DNA from: Primula veris | Taxonomy: Eukaryota; Streptophyta; Magnoliopsida; Ericales; Primulaceae | Direction of reading: 5' to 3' | Length of the DNA: 64,000 bases | Assembly (NCBI GenBank): GCA_963682055.1 | Contig: OY821750.1 | Span: 13,208,501 to 13,272,500 of the forward strand | The notes under the pieces: generated by a model | What the model was told of the DNA's origin: nothing | What the model saw: only the letters and a program-made list of their open reading frames with translations | Databases searched by the model: none | Program-made: the position numbers and the translations under genes | Part shown: one piece after another, positions 45,745 through 56,944 of the stretch | Layout: each line of letters starts with the position of its first letter | Numbering within the stretch: the stretch's first letter is position 1

Positions 45745-45790
45745 GCAGCAAATGCATACATACATACATACATACATACATACATACTGT
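45745..45790. repeat. (ATAC)n microsatellite in the intron
   Basis: About eight head-to-tail ATAC units at 45757-45788, followed by an ACTG. Related shorter tracts recur at 46650-46675 and 46790-46800 in the other copies of the duplicated block. Confidence 0.85.
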
Positions 45791-46529
45791 CATTAGTTAT
45801 GTAACTCTTATATTGCATACATGCTTAAATAAAAGGGGGAATTGCACATATGACAAAAGTGGAGTATTTTACTACCCAATTCAACAAAAGTACTACCAAA
45901 TTCACTAAAAATACTACTAATTCTAATAATAATCCTACCAAAATCAATAAAAACACTACTATATTAAATTTCAAGAATAACTAAATTTTCAAGAACAAAT
46001 TTTTTGATTACGACGTTTCAGGAACAAGTTTGAGAGATTGGTATTCAAGAATAACTTAGTTTTCCCAATATTATCTACGAATCTCCAAAAAATGTTGTGT
46101 GTATATATATAGATATACAAATAGCCATTTTTTCCAAAAATGCCCCAACTCTATTTAACTAATTACTCATGTACATTTATTCAATCCAAAACATAGAAAA
46201 CACATAAAAATCATGATCTTTTCAAAACGACTATGTTCATATACCAAACAAAATCGTCTTACGTGTATTTTATATATCAATCTAAACATTATATTACGCA
46301 CGACTGTTAATTTAATACATTCATTCAATCAATATATTTTTTAAAATATCAACTTTATTTAGCCGGATCATATATATGCCACTACGTGTTGCACACGCAA
46401 CCCGTGGGCAACGATTACTAGTATATATATAGTGAAAAGAGTAGAAGTGTTGTAAATAAGGGAACTTTAGAAGAGGATCTGGTAAAGGGTGTTGGAAAGC
46501 CTGAAGAGGTGAGAAATTTTCAAATAAAT

Positions 46530-46870
46530 ATGTTTGTACATTTACAGATCACTTATAAGTTAAAATAAGTAAAAATTGACTTATCATTAAAAAAAAGTTA
46601 GAAGTCGCTTATAAGTAAAAAAGATAAGAGTCTCCAAAAATTTAGCAGTAAATACATACACACATATATATACATACTGTTAGTTACATAACTCAAATAT
46701 TGCATACATGCTTAATTAATTAATAAATCAAATATATATAGGAATCTCCAAAAATGTTGTGTGTGTGTGTGTGTATATACACACACAAACATACATACAA
46801 ATTGTCATATTACATACATAATTAATTAATAAACTAGGAATATATGTTGTTTGTGTGTGTATACAACACA
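46530..46870. repeat. Duplicate of the 45400-46100 intron block
   Basis: 'CACTTATAAGTTAAAATAAGTAAAAATTGACTTATCA' at 46548 repeats the sequence at 45412. 'AGAGTCTCCAAAAATTTAGCAG' at 46628 repeats 45729, and the (TACA)n plus 'TTGCATACATGCTTAA' parts follow in the same order. The copy here lacks the hAT MITE, so the MITE entered the other copy after duplication. Confidence 0.75.
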
Positions 46871-46879
46871 CACACGTAC

Positions 46880-46904
<25 letters not shown>

Positions 46905-46923
<19 letters not shown>

Positions 46924-47100
46924 TAGAACAGGATCTAGTCCTTAATAGGCGAGACGAAAAAATTTGAGTGGTCGCCCGGAGATAGGATCAGGCGGCGGGA
47001 TTATTATTATTATTATTAAATTCTCTTAGCTTTAATCCAAGTGCCTGCTTCGCTTTTCTCCATTTACTACTCTGTTTGTTTAACTAATTAACCACTCTAT
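46905..47100 (-). pseudogene. Decayed duplicate of WAV3-type exon 1
   Basis: On the minus strand this aligns base for base with exon 1: GAGAAAAGCGAAGCAGGCACTT against GAAAAAAGTGAAGCAGGCACTG, and TTAAGGACTAGATCCTGTTCTAA against TTCAGGACTAGATCCTCTTCTAA. An (AAT)n expansion (46999-47018) and a TGA break the frame, and the donor GT is lost. It cannot replace exon 1. Shorter fragments of the same exon end occur near 46465-46505 and 47800-47835. Confidence 0.75.
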
Positions 47101-47530
47101 CTACTAACCTATACACACATATATATAATAATAATACTACCAAATTCAATAAAATTACTACCAAATTCACTAAAAATACTAGTAACTCTAATAATAATAC
47201 TACAAAAATCAATAAAAATACTACTGTATTGTAGTACATTTTTTCACTTAATTTTCGATACTACTATACTATTTTTCGACACTACTATATTATTTTTGTT
47301 ATAATTTGGTAGTGCTAACCTAAGTGTAAAAAAAAAAAGGATTATTACTAAGTAATTTGGAGTATTTATTTTATTTTATTTTTACTTAGTTTTTTTTCGA
47401 TACTACTAAATAAAACTAGTAGATTGTACCTTAATTTAATTTTGCCAATATATCTAGTGATCTCCAAAAATGTTGTATGTGTGTATACACACATACACAC
47501 AGATATAAATATATTGTAAAAGAAAGTAAC

Positions 47531-47692
47531 CTTAGAAGAGGATCTAGTCCTGAAAAGGCGAGACGAGGACGAAACTTGAGGGCTCAACGGAGATAAAACA
47601 ACGGCATCAGAGATACGATCGGACGACATCGAAAGAGCTCCAAACTTTATTCCCAGTGCCTGCTTCACTTTTTTCCATTTACTTATACTCAT
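47531..47692 (-). CDS. WAV3-type E3 ubiquitin ligase, exon 1
   Basis: The ATG at 47692 opens 'MSISKWKKVKQALGIKF', matching the 'KWRK.K.ALG' start of WAV3-family proteins. It continues 'SSDRISDAVVLSPLSP' and ends 'LFRTRSSSK' at 47531, next to a GTTACT donor (47530-47525; position +3 is not consensus). It is 54 codons and phase 0, so it joins exon 2 in frame at 'SSSK|KTCSICL', the same junction as in related proteins. The joint protein would be about 677 residues. In-frame TTG codon 47704 lies upstream but ATG is preferred. Three partial copies of this exon lie nearby. Confidence 0.85.
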
Positions 47693-47900
47693 TTGCTTGT
47701 TCAATTAACCACTTAAATTAGTAATCTACGAAATATAAATATATATATATATGTATATGTATGTATATGTATGTGTAGAGAGAGAGAGAGATAGAACTGG
47801 TTCAGAATTGGCGACTTTTATTAGAGAGAGAGAGAGAGAGAGAAGAAACGTTGGTTTAACTATGTGAGCTGATCAACGTACCAACCAACTCCTTTTATCC
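47693..47900 (-). promoter_or_regulatory. Putative 5' UTR and promoter of the WAV3-type gene
   Basis: Upstream of the ATG (to the right) lie a TATATATATATGTATATG stretch at 47735-47765 and two GA/CT tracts (47778-47790 and 47824-47843). On the minus strand these are CT-rich, a frequent feature of plant 5' leaders. A start site cannot be fixed. Confidence 0.35.
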
Positions 47901-49061
47901 ACTTTCCTATTATAATAAAAATTTAATTAAATGATCGCTCGCTACAATTTTGAGCAGTTAAAATGTTGTACATAGGTTGTTCAAATTAAAAAATTTAAAA
48001 TTAAATCATATAGTTTAAACGTTTCAAAAATGGACTATTTTTTATTTAAAGACTAATAGAGTATATATATTTTTTTTACGATATTTATTTTTGATAGTTA
48101 AATCATAGAAAATTTATAATTATAATCTCATATATTAAGTAAAAATTAATTTTTGTTTGAATTTTTTTATTTTTTGATATTTTTATTTATTTATTTTAGA
48201 TAAAATTAGTTCATATTCTTAAATATCACAGTTTTCTAAGCATGACACTTATTTCGGGACGAAAGTAGTATAATTTTTAAGCATGTTCAGTCGTACAAAT
48301 TATCTGTTTAGGTCCAGCGTTATAAATAATACTAGTAATAAATAAATATTGTTGTATATCTTAAAACAGTACAAGTTTGTTTTAAAAGATTGTTAGATTT
48401 TTAGACTCCAATTAGGTTGTATGAATTTATGTGTAACTTTGACCGGTAAAAATCATGTGTTTAAGTCGTTGAAATGTAAATTTTAAAAGTTAATTATATA
48501 TTTTAACAATTGGACCATGTGATTAAATTTTGAAAAATTAGATTTGTTTTCAAATTCACGGTTTGAATCTTGACTACCCTTGCCTCTATAATAATCCGCC
48601 CCTACTTGAAAACACATTATTTTTCACAATACATGTTAAATTGTTTTCTCATTCACGGTTCTAAATAACGGATTGCACTTGACTACCCTTGCTTATAAAA
48701 AAATCCCCCCTCCACCCCTAAAAAAATTTTGTTTTTTCACAATACCTGTTAAATTGAGATGTAAAGAATATAAATACTCTCAGGGAAGAAAAACTCGTGA
48801 ATGAGCTAGTTTTAAATTGAGTCAAATATTTCGGTGATAACTTGGACGTATCAAATTTGTATAAGTATATTATGGGCAGAATTTTCTTTGCCTAATATTC
48901 ACATATTATAATGAGGACGCAACCATTGACAATGCATATATTGGCGTCAGTTTGACCACATACCATTTGTGACTTTTTTATGAGTACTTTAATTTACTCT
49001 TATGGTTTTAAAAACCTAATTTTCCTAACAAGTATGCGATGTTTTGTTAAGTACTTGTGAA
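47901..49061. repeat. Intergenic DNA with a 100-bp direct duplication
   Basis: 48555-48640 and 48647-48750 share 'TTCACGGTT', 'TTGACTACCCTTGC', 'AATCC' and 'TTTTTTCACAATAC.TGTTAAATTG' in order. No gene is seen. Confidence 0.55.
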
Positions 49062-49385
49062 GGAGAGTTACGGTAACATCCCTCCGTTTTCATGGTCTAA
49101 AATTGTTTTTCGGTTACGTTTTTTTTTAAATATATGTTTTATTTTATTTCTGGACTGTTTGTTCAAAAAAATCTGTAAAATATAAATTTTCATATATTTT
49201 TTTTGTGTTTAATTGTTTTTTAGGCAATTTATAGGGTAGTAATTCCGAATAAATACAAATAAAAAAAAATATAGACTTTTTGAACAAACAATTTAAAAAT
49301 AAACCAAAAGATTGATATAAAAAAAAACGTAAGAGAAAAACAATTCCGGATCATGAAAACGGATGGGGTGTTACGGTAACTCTCC
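49062..49385. mobile_element. MITE-like foldback, about 325 bp
   Basis: The left end GGAGAGTTACGGTAACATCC and right end GTGTTACGGTAACTCTCC are inverted, followed by matching CCGTTTTCATG / CATGAAAACGG. The middle has a second pair (TTTTTGAACAAACA and TGTTTGTTCAAAAA). Two GGTAAC palindromes face each other. The superfamily is not clear, as no target duplication could be confirmed. Confidence 0.65.
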
Positions 49386-49431
49386 CAAATGGGTGAGTCT
49401 GTTACCCCTCCTCCATACTTTCATTTTATTA

Positions 49432-49995
49432 GACATCTCCAATGTACATCACTATTACACTATTGCACCAAATTTCTCCAAGGTATCACTAAAATAATGT
49501 AGTTTCAACACTATTTTAGTGCAAATGAACATTGTTGCACTATATTTAGTGTAACACTATTTATCCGCACTAAACACTATTCATTTTTATTATAATATTT
49601 TAATATCTTAAGATAATATTTTTCATCTACATTAAACACTATTTACATCCAAACCAATTATTTTTACCATATTAAAGTGTTTTACAATAATAAAATAATA
49701 TTTTTATTAAATTAATGACTAATCTTTTTAAATAGTAATTAGCAAAGTAATAGTAGCTTTTTAAAATAATTTATTATTATTATTATTATTAAAGTGTTAA
49801 TATATGTTACGAAATTACTATCAAATAATTTATAGAATTGTTTTAAAGTTAAAAAGAAGAATATTCTAAAGAATATTTCTTTTAGTGTGATATTTGGTGT
49901 TGCTAGTTGGAGATGAAATAGTGTAAAATATGAAAGTTATGCTATTTTAATATAAAAATTGCATAATTTTAATATTTTGTAGTTGGAGATGAACG
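49432..49995. mobile_element. MITE-like element with CATCTCCAA termini
   Basis: CATCTCCAATG near 49434 and TTGGAGATG near 49984 form inverted ends, with a second TTGGAGATG at 49908 and 'CACTATTACACTATTGCAC' / 'GTGTAAAAT' motifs inside. Many plant non-autonomous elements use such termini. No coding. Confidence 0.45.
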
Positions 49996-52900
49996 TACTG
50001 AAAGGATACCGAGACATCAAAAGTTGGGTACATTTTTTTGAAAATTATTACAGTGATTAAATTTTAAGAAAATTTATATATATATTGACCCTGGAGTGAG
50101 TGACTTAAGAATGATCCATAAAGTGAAATGAGTGAGTGGACAAGGAATGAGAGAAGTGAAAGAAATCAGAGAGTGGACTAAAAACGATTATTCCCTTACA
50201 TTTTTTAAATAAAAACTCTTTTCGGTCCCTTGATATTCCATAACAACACAATGCTTCAGAAATACTGAACCTACACTTGAATCGTTTGTTTGTTTTTTGT
50301 TTTCATAAGTCAAGTCGAATGACCAATTTTCGTAACTAGATATGTTGTTTGTGTTCAATTATTATAATAAAAGACATGATTTATTGTCAGTTTTATTATT
50401 TATTTATTAACAATGAATTATTTATTTGTGAATAAATGTGAGCAAATAGTGTACATATTATTTAATATGTACATGTGTCTTTATTTTGTATAGTAACTGA
50501 TTTGATGTGTAGAGTACGGATTACACACGAAATATCAAATCACTGATTTTTATATAATATATTTTATCGCCCACAATTTTAGAGCGAGTGGACAACTATC
50601 AGTATAGTTGTAGCACAAAGTTTTATTAGATCTGTCTTGATTACATGAAACGGTTGAGTTCTGACTATTTGCGCTAATATACTTATAGTATATTAAACAT
50701 GACAAAATTGTATTATTTTATTTTACTGACCGGAATAAAATAATTATACATAAGGAATTATTATGATTACTTATATTCTTAATTTCTATGTTATTTTCGA
50801 TGCACATATTTATAATGTATACTATTTTGATTTGCAATTGTTGAGATTTGTTGTGTTCAACAAACTCGTACGTTGGGTAATAACATTATTTATATGGCGT
50901 GTGTCTATAATCGAAGGAATTCACGTCCTTGAACAATGGTTAATGATATCCACTCGAAAAAGTTATAAGTTTTGTTTGTGTCAAATGTTGTAAGTGGATA
51001 TCATATCCGACACAACAAATAAGTTAAGTGATAAGGTCGGAAAAATAATATGTCAAGTAAAATATTTGTCAGTAATTTATTTACTCGATGGATAACTGTA
51101 ATGTTAACGTGATGAGTTATTTAATTATTTAATAATGTACTATCAAATATTGTTTTGAGAAAAAATTATATTATTTAGTGAAAATAAATATAATTTACTG
51201 ATAGAATATCCTAAAATTGATAAATTATTAATTAGATAATATTATATTAATTTTTGTTTGTTAATAAAATTATATAATATTTATTAATTAAATACTAATC
51301 TAAGTAGGGTTAAAGTTCTAATTGAGATAGAAGTCTATTCATTCAGCTCACTGTTATAGCCTATAAATACTGCTTTTATGCTAAGAAAATAAAGAAACAT
51401 ATCATAATCAATCAGATATTAGAGTTAGAGTTTTTATAAAGTTACTACCAGTATGAGAATCCACCTCTTTAAAACAGTAAGAAGTATTATGGCAATATAG
51501 CAGAAGATAAAGTGTGATCGAGCCCTGCCTGTGAGGTATTTCTGTATCGTTTTTGTAAATTCATATACACTATAATCAAGATTCAAAACCAGTTTTCCGT
51601 TGTAAAATCAAACGTGTTTCCAACAGCTTTTTCTCTTATTCCATGAAACCAGTTTTGAGCCTTTTGACATTGCAATACTACCAAAAATTAAGGGGCACGA
51701 AATCTATACCTATCTCATGATTTAAGGAAGAATTCATAAAATTTCAAATTCTGGAATCCTGTAAAGTGTCAATGGAAAGTTAAAAAAAAAAAAAACTAGA
51801 ATCTCTTGTACATGCAATGCATGCATATCAATAGTTCATAAATATACTAATACCAGTAATATATAAAATAATAAAGAGGGGAAAAGGAGGAGAAACACAT
51901 CATTCAATATCATATGGTATTGAGTGGAGTTCCCTATTCCCACTCACTTATATTGCTCTGCTCAAAAAGACGACCTTTCAAAAGAGAAAAATGATCCATC
52001 TTTTTAAGATCATGCCTAAAAGTTATTCCCCTCCCCCACAACAAACATCAACTAAGAACAAATGGTGATGACCCTTTTTCACTACACTCCCCTTTTTAAG
52101 TGCACACATGTTCCCAAATATTTAATTTCAAATTCTTTGTTAAAAGTACATTTATCAGGAAAAAAAGTCGTAACCTAATAATTATACTTTTATAAGAAAA
52201 AATAAATAACATGCAGATATATATAACCTTCAACAACATGATACTCGACTTGAATGTCAAAATTCAAATGTCCTTTATACCTTTTTAATATAGTTAAATA
52301 ATATTTACATTATTTTCATCTTGTAGTAGTTTTGAGTTTTTATATATTTAATTTTATATGTTATGTTGGTGTTTTCTTGAAGAATAAAATTTCACCAGGA
52401 GCAATGATTTAAAAAAAAATTGGGAGTGGGTTGGAATTCCACTGGCTAATATAAGAGTGCTAAAGAAACTCTAGCAGTTTCAGTTTTTCTCGAATGTACA
52501 ACTTTTAGTAAATTATTGGTTAAATTTTGTTGCATCTTGCTTATTGTAGCATTGATGGTACTCATCAGTAATCATCTAGAAGACCAATACTTACTTACTT
52601 TGATGTTGATCGATTAGTTGATATTGTAAATTGTAATACAACAAACTGTTATTACATAAAAACAAATCTGTAGCCTTTCAAGAAGTATAAAAATCGGTTA
52701 CGTCGCTGAACCGGAACCAAATTAATTAAATCATACGCGAGTTCAAAGACTTTTTTTTTTATAAGCAAGATGAGAAGTGATATGGATAGTGATTAAAATA
52801 AGTAAACACACAAAATAATTCCTTACATTAACTAGTCCTTTTTTTTTTATAACTAGTCCTTTGTTGTGAAGGGGAATATGATTCCTTTTGCAACCTTTAA

Positions 52901-53900
52901 ACTTAATCAGGCTTTTCCTAGGGCAAGTCAACTTTAAAAGCTGATAACCCACTTTCACCAAATAAATACTCCAATATCAAGAGTGCTTTAATCTTGACCG
53001 GATGAGAGTCACTCCCCAATTTGGGCAATTAATTTTGACCTTGAATTTTGAATAAAATTTTTAGCTGAATGAAAAAAAACCAAGTAATCCAAGTAGCCTT
53101 CGCTTTCTCGTTGAACATGAATTTTGAATAAATCATGTAATCATAGCATGGTCACATTCACTTAGGATGATAATCAGTAAAATATCTACTATATATACAT
53201 TATAGTGATTCTTTAAACAACACAATGATCCGGGACATTTTCAAGCCTTGGATTGAAAACCTCCCTAACCTTAGTTTCTATGTACGATAATGTAGCCAAT
53301 TTGACAGTATGAAAAAAATTAGAACTTGTATTCTGTAACATGTTGTATTGATAACATCAGTTGAAGAGTGCGTATTGGCCTTTCGGGCACTAACGAACAT
53401 ATATAGCATGTAATTAATAGTTAAGCTTTATAATTACTGAAGTTTGACATTGAATTAGAGCATGAATATATATATATATATATATAGGCTATGAAAGTGT
53501 ATTGTGTATGGTCTTCGTCCACAGTAAGATCAGGGATTTGTTTTAAAGAAATACTACTTTAATCTCATCTTCTAAGAATTTAACTATATTTCCTTTTGTT
53601 ATTCTGGTTTAGTAGGTTTTGTTAGCTATTTACTTCAAGAATACCGCTCAAGCAGTGTTGGCAGAAAACGTAAAACAAACTTTACAAACCTAAAATCATT
53701 ACCTTATCAGTACTTGACGTATTCAAATAACTTAGCCTTTGCAATAACTAAGACTTCTGTACTTAGCGGTTGCTTCTTCGTTAACATAAGTGTTTCTTAT
53801 TGGTGTTTTCGTCCGTACAAGAATGTTTTACTTAGTGATTAGATGAATACGACAATTGTCCCATTGTGCTACTGTTTTACGTACTTAGAATATGTGGACA
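49996..53900. other. Intergenic DNA, possible LTR remnant near 51350-51625
   Basis: No gene supported. 51361-51625 has a TATAAATAC box, a leader-like stretch and ends 'GTGTTTCCAACA', similar in style to a copia R-U5, but no partner LTR or target duplication is found. The (TA)n tract at 53468-53486 and T-runs near 52853 are simple sequence. Confidence 0.4.
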
Positions 53901-53934
53901 TTAAATGTTTGAATGAGACAAACTTTTGGCCTAA

Positions 53935-54025
53935 TTTCAGTTTTGTACACCCAGTTTGTAAAAAAAAATCAATTTTGTACACCCTCTTTACAAAAGTTCC
54001 ATTTTTGTACACTCACTTTACAATA
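53935..54025 (+). repeat. Three 'TTTTGTACAC' direct repeats
   Basis: TTTTGTACAC(C/T)C recurs at about 53941, 53974 and 54004 with alternating CTTTACAA. It lies 230 bases upstream of the GRF zinc-finger ORF. It could be a promoter repeat or the terminal part of a DNA element. Confidence 0.6.
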
Positions 54026-54257
54026 TTGATTGATTTAATACACGGTCGTTAGATTTGCAGACGGAAAGAACTCACGTGAATGGTAGAAAGACTATATTGC
54101 CCTTGTTTTTGAAGGGAAAAAGTGATGCCCTCAACTTAACCCCACTCTGTCTCCTTATCCCTATACAACCTCCATATTATCTTTCTGTTCCTTCATTTTC
54201 TCTCTCTCTCCCTTCTCCTTTTTTACCTTTCCATCTCTCTCTCTACCTCTTTCTATC

Positions 54258-54557
54258 ATGTCTAGCAATTGTTATTGCGGGAAAAAAACATTGATATCAA
54301 CAAGTTGGACTGATGTCAATCCTGGTAGAAGATTTGCCACATGCAAAACTGGAGTTCGAAAATTTTTGGAGTGGACCGATCCACGCATATGTGCAAGATC
54401 AAAAATAATAATTACATGGTTATTAAATAATGTTAATGCATTGAAGGACGAGAAAATTACATTAACAAGGGAAATCGGTCAAGGGGATAAAGAGCTACCT
54501 GTAGTAGTTGCTGCAAAACCAGAAAACAATGGTGGTGTTAACAAGTTATGTGGGTGA
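54258..54557 (+). CDS. GRF-type zinc-finger ORF
   Basis: A 99-residue protein. Residues 4-45 fit the GRF zinc finger: C-x-C-G in 'NCYCGKKT', then 'GRRFATCKTG' and 'FLEWTDPRIC', giving four Cys ligands with the conserved R and W-x-D. GRF fingers bind single-stranded DNA or occur in plant genes linked to transposons. A Lys/Glu-rich, helix-prone tail follows. The start is ATG after a CT-rich leader (54190-54255), a plausible 5' UTR. Its neighbours are tandem repeats and a MULE transposase end, so it may be cargo of that element and not an independent gene. Confidence 0.6.
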   Translation: MSSNCYCGKKTLISTSWTDVNPGRRFATCKTGVRKFLEWTDPRICARSKIIITWLLNNVNALKDEKITLTREIGQGDKELPVVVAAKPENNGGVNKLCG

Positions 54558-54736
54558 TAGTTATGCTCCTTGAGATCATTATATTTCTGCTACTAAAAAT
54601 TGATCAAATGAGTGATGAGAACAAGAGAATGTTCAACAAGTCGGTGATGACCTGAAGTAGTAAGATGATGATGAAGTTTATTTTGTGTGTTTTTTCAAGT
54701 TTATGTGTGATTTTGAGAGAGTGTTATGTGTACGTT

Positions 54737-54940
54737 CAAAAGTACGGTAAAAAAATAAGACCATTTCAGTCCAGTCACCATGCATGTAAAAATCATCAAA
54801 GTACAGTGACAATTCTAATCAAAACTACAGTAAAAAAGAATGAGACCATTTCAGTCACCATGCATGAAAATTCTTATCAAAAGTACAGTAAAAAAATTAG
54901 ACCATTTTAGTCCAGTCACCATGCATGTAAATTCTGATAA
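54737..54940 (+). repeat. Direct repeats of 'AGTCACCATGCATG' block
   Basis: Three imperfect copies of 'AAAAGTAC(G/A)GTAAAAAA..AGACCATTT(C/T)AGTCCAGTCACCATGCATG' lie near 54737, 54823 and 54880. Unit length varies from about 60 to 95 bases. Confidence 0.75.
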
Positions 54941-55069
54941 GCAACATAGACCAAAACTTAAAACTGAACAAATATATACATAAACTTGCATTGCATTTAA
55001 ACCAACACCACATAGAGATAGAGACAACTTCAACTGAACATAACAGTTGAACATAACATTCTTAAACAC

Positions 55070-55225
55070 AAAAGAGACAACTTGAACTGAAACAGACAAC
55101 TTAGCCCTAACATAGACTGAAATTAAAACAGACAACTTGACCTAACATAGAATGAAATTAAAATAGACAACTTGATCTAGCATAGACTGAAATTAAAACG
55201 GACAACTTGACCTAACATAGACACA
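55070..55225 (+). repeat. About 41-bp tandem repeat
   Basis: 'AGACAACTTGACCTAACATAGA.TGAAATTAAAA' repeats about four times with few changes, ending at the stop of the minus-strand ORF 55231-55587. Confidence 0.8.
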
Positions 55226-55230
55226 AAGTT

Positions 55231-55587
55231 TCAACCCCTATTCTTCAATTCTTCAATAGCATTCTTCAACTCTATGACAATCCTCTCAAACTCATCAATC
55301 CTCGTCCTCAAAGCTCTCTGACCCAAGTAACAACTCTCTACCCTAGCCTCATGGTAATTGAAATGACCACTCAAGTCCCCTATATCCTCATCAAGACTCC
55401 AAATCCCGTTTCCTTGGTGAGCAACATCATCTTTTAACTCATCCAAACTTAATACATGGGAGTCATTTTCAGACCCACTGTTATCATTGCCTTGATTACC
55501 ATTGGCAATTGCATGGTTGCCATTAGCAACATGATTACCATTGGCATTGAGATTGCCATTAGCAATGACATGGTTTCTATTATCCAT
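55231..55587 (-). CDS. Asn-rich repeat protein with coiled coil, unknown function
   Basis: 118 residues from ATG (55587). The first 35 residues are 'NGN' repeats ('ANGNLNANGNHVANGNHAIANGNQ') followed by acidic 'SGSENDSHVLSLDELKDD'. The C-terminal 40 residues ('LRTRIDEFERIVIELKNAIEELKNRG') have clean Leu/Ile heptads, so a short coiled coil. I recognise no family. It lies between MULE-related parts, so it may be an accessory ORF of that element. The repeat-coded N-terminus may also be a simple expansion of an AATGGCAAT-type sequence. Confidence 0.4.
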   Translation of the reverse strand: MDNRNHVIANGNLNANGNHVANGNHAIANGNQGNDNSGSENDSHVLSLDELKDDVAHQGNGIWSLDEDIGDLSGHFNYHEARVESCYLGQRALRTRIDEFERIVIELKNAIEELKNRG

Positions 55588-56169
55588 GATGCTATGTATA
55601 ATATATATATATAAGTGATATAAAGTGTATTTAACTTAGCTAAGAGTAAGGAGTAAGTATTGATATAGCACAACTATTCATATACTGCATATAACCCCAA
55701 CATTAACTACACATTTCATTTACTCCCAACCTGCACAGACACGTTTTACTCTAATTACACTTAATCCTAGCTTCAGAATCACTCAACAGTCACTCCACCT
55801 AGTTTCATCAGAATTAACCCACCCAACAAGCACTTATATAGGTTCTCAATGTCTATATAGAGTAAATGCTATTGACTGCATATAGTCAAACAAGTTGTCA
55901 TATAAAAAAACAATTTTGGCTTCATTTGGGCCATTAAACCCAAACCAAATTAATGTCATGGGTCAGAGAAAACCCATAACTATAAATTGGGACGTAAAAC
56001 TCAAACCTATGCAATGCAATGGACAAGATCAAACCCATAACAATAATAACATTGGTTAAAAAGTCCATTTGATCAGACCTTGGTCATCATTTCATAACTC
56101 ATTTGATCTGACAATTGTCATCACTTCAAATAATAAACCCATAGATAATGTAAACATGCAATAAAATTC

Positions 56170-56455
56170 ACAAATAAAAACTTGCCATTAACATGAATAA
56201 ATGAAGTAAAATTAAAGGGCACAAAGGCCACTGCACCACAAAGAAGAATTTGCCATAAACATGAGTAGTTAATTAATACACTAGTTCAAAGGCACACTTG
56301 CCACTAATAAAAGATTGTTAATACACTATTTCAAGAGCATACTTGCCACTAACAAAAGATTGTTAATACATTAGTCCATTGCACACTTTCCACTAACAAA
56401 AGCTAATTAATACTCTACTTCTAGGGCACACTTGCAACTTCCAAAAGATTGTTAC
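56170..56455 (+). repeat. Four imperfect units of about 57 bp
   Basis: Units carry 'GGCACACTTGCCACTAACAAAAGATTGTTAATACA'-like sequence near 56230, 56290, 56335 and 56420, with drift between copies. Non-coding. Confidence 0.7.
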
Positions 56456-56944
56456 AAATTATCTAGTTCTTAGAGCTTCCAAACTGGTTTCTTTTTCTTC
56501 TTCATCTCTTTTTCCTGTTTCTCTCTTGTTAATTGAGTTTGCAATACAGAAAGTGTGAAATATGTTACTCATTTTCTTTTGAATTGACCTGCAGGCATTG
56601 GTTTTTCTGGTGGAACAAGTATCCCAGCATGTAGTATTTGTCCATCATTTTCTTGGATGAATGGCTCTAGAACAACTGAGCTATGTTAGCTATAGACCCC
56701 TCCATGACTGAGTGGTGGTAGTGGTGATGGTAGTAGTAAATCTTCAACCTCATCTTCATCGACCAATAAAATATACATGTGTGGTTGATAGGAACCTTTT
56801 TTGAAGTGTTGTTTCATTACTCTGCCACTTTTGTTAACCTGTAAAAAGAAATAATCTACTATTAAGAATATATATAAAAGTTAAAGTGTAAACTGAAATA
56901 AATAAAGCTACATAACTAAGAAACAAACAAAGGCACATGGTTTA

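Larger units (their letters stand above)
41471..47530 (-). other. 6.06-kb intron of the WAV3-type gene, repeat rich
   Basis: It is bounded by GTTACT (47530) and TTAGCAG (41471). It contains a hAT MITE (44789-45400), decayed exon-1 copies, duplicated AT-rich blocks and microsatellites. The part 41475-44780 is AT-rich with no element I can name. It is long for a dicot intron, and the transcript must be spliced across all of this. No other gene is seen inside. Confidence 0.75.

Noticed and set aside
50763..50993. A 76-residue hydrophobic ORF as a membrane protein gene
   Set aside because: Its composition follows the AT-rich background, with no family resemblance, promoter or neighbour to support it.
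50340..51625. A solo copia LTR
   Set aside because: A TATA box and CCAACA end are suggestive, but no matching TG start or 5-bp duplication could be found.
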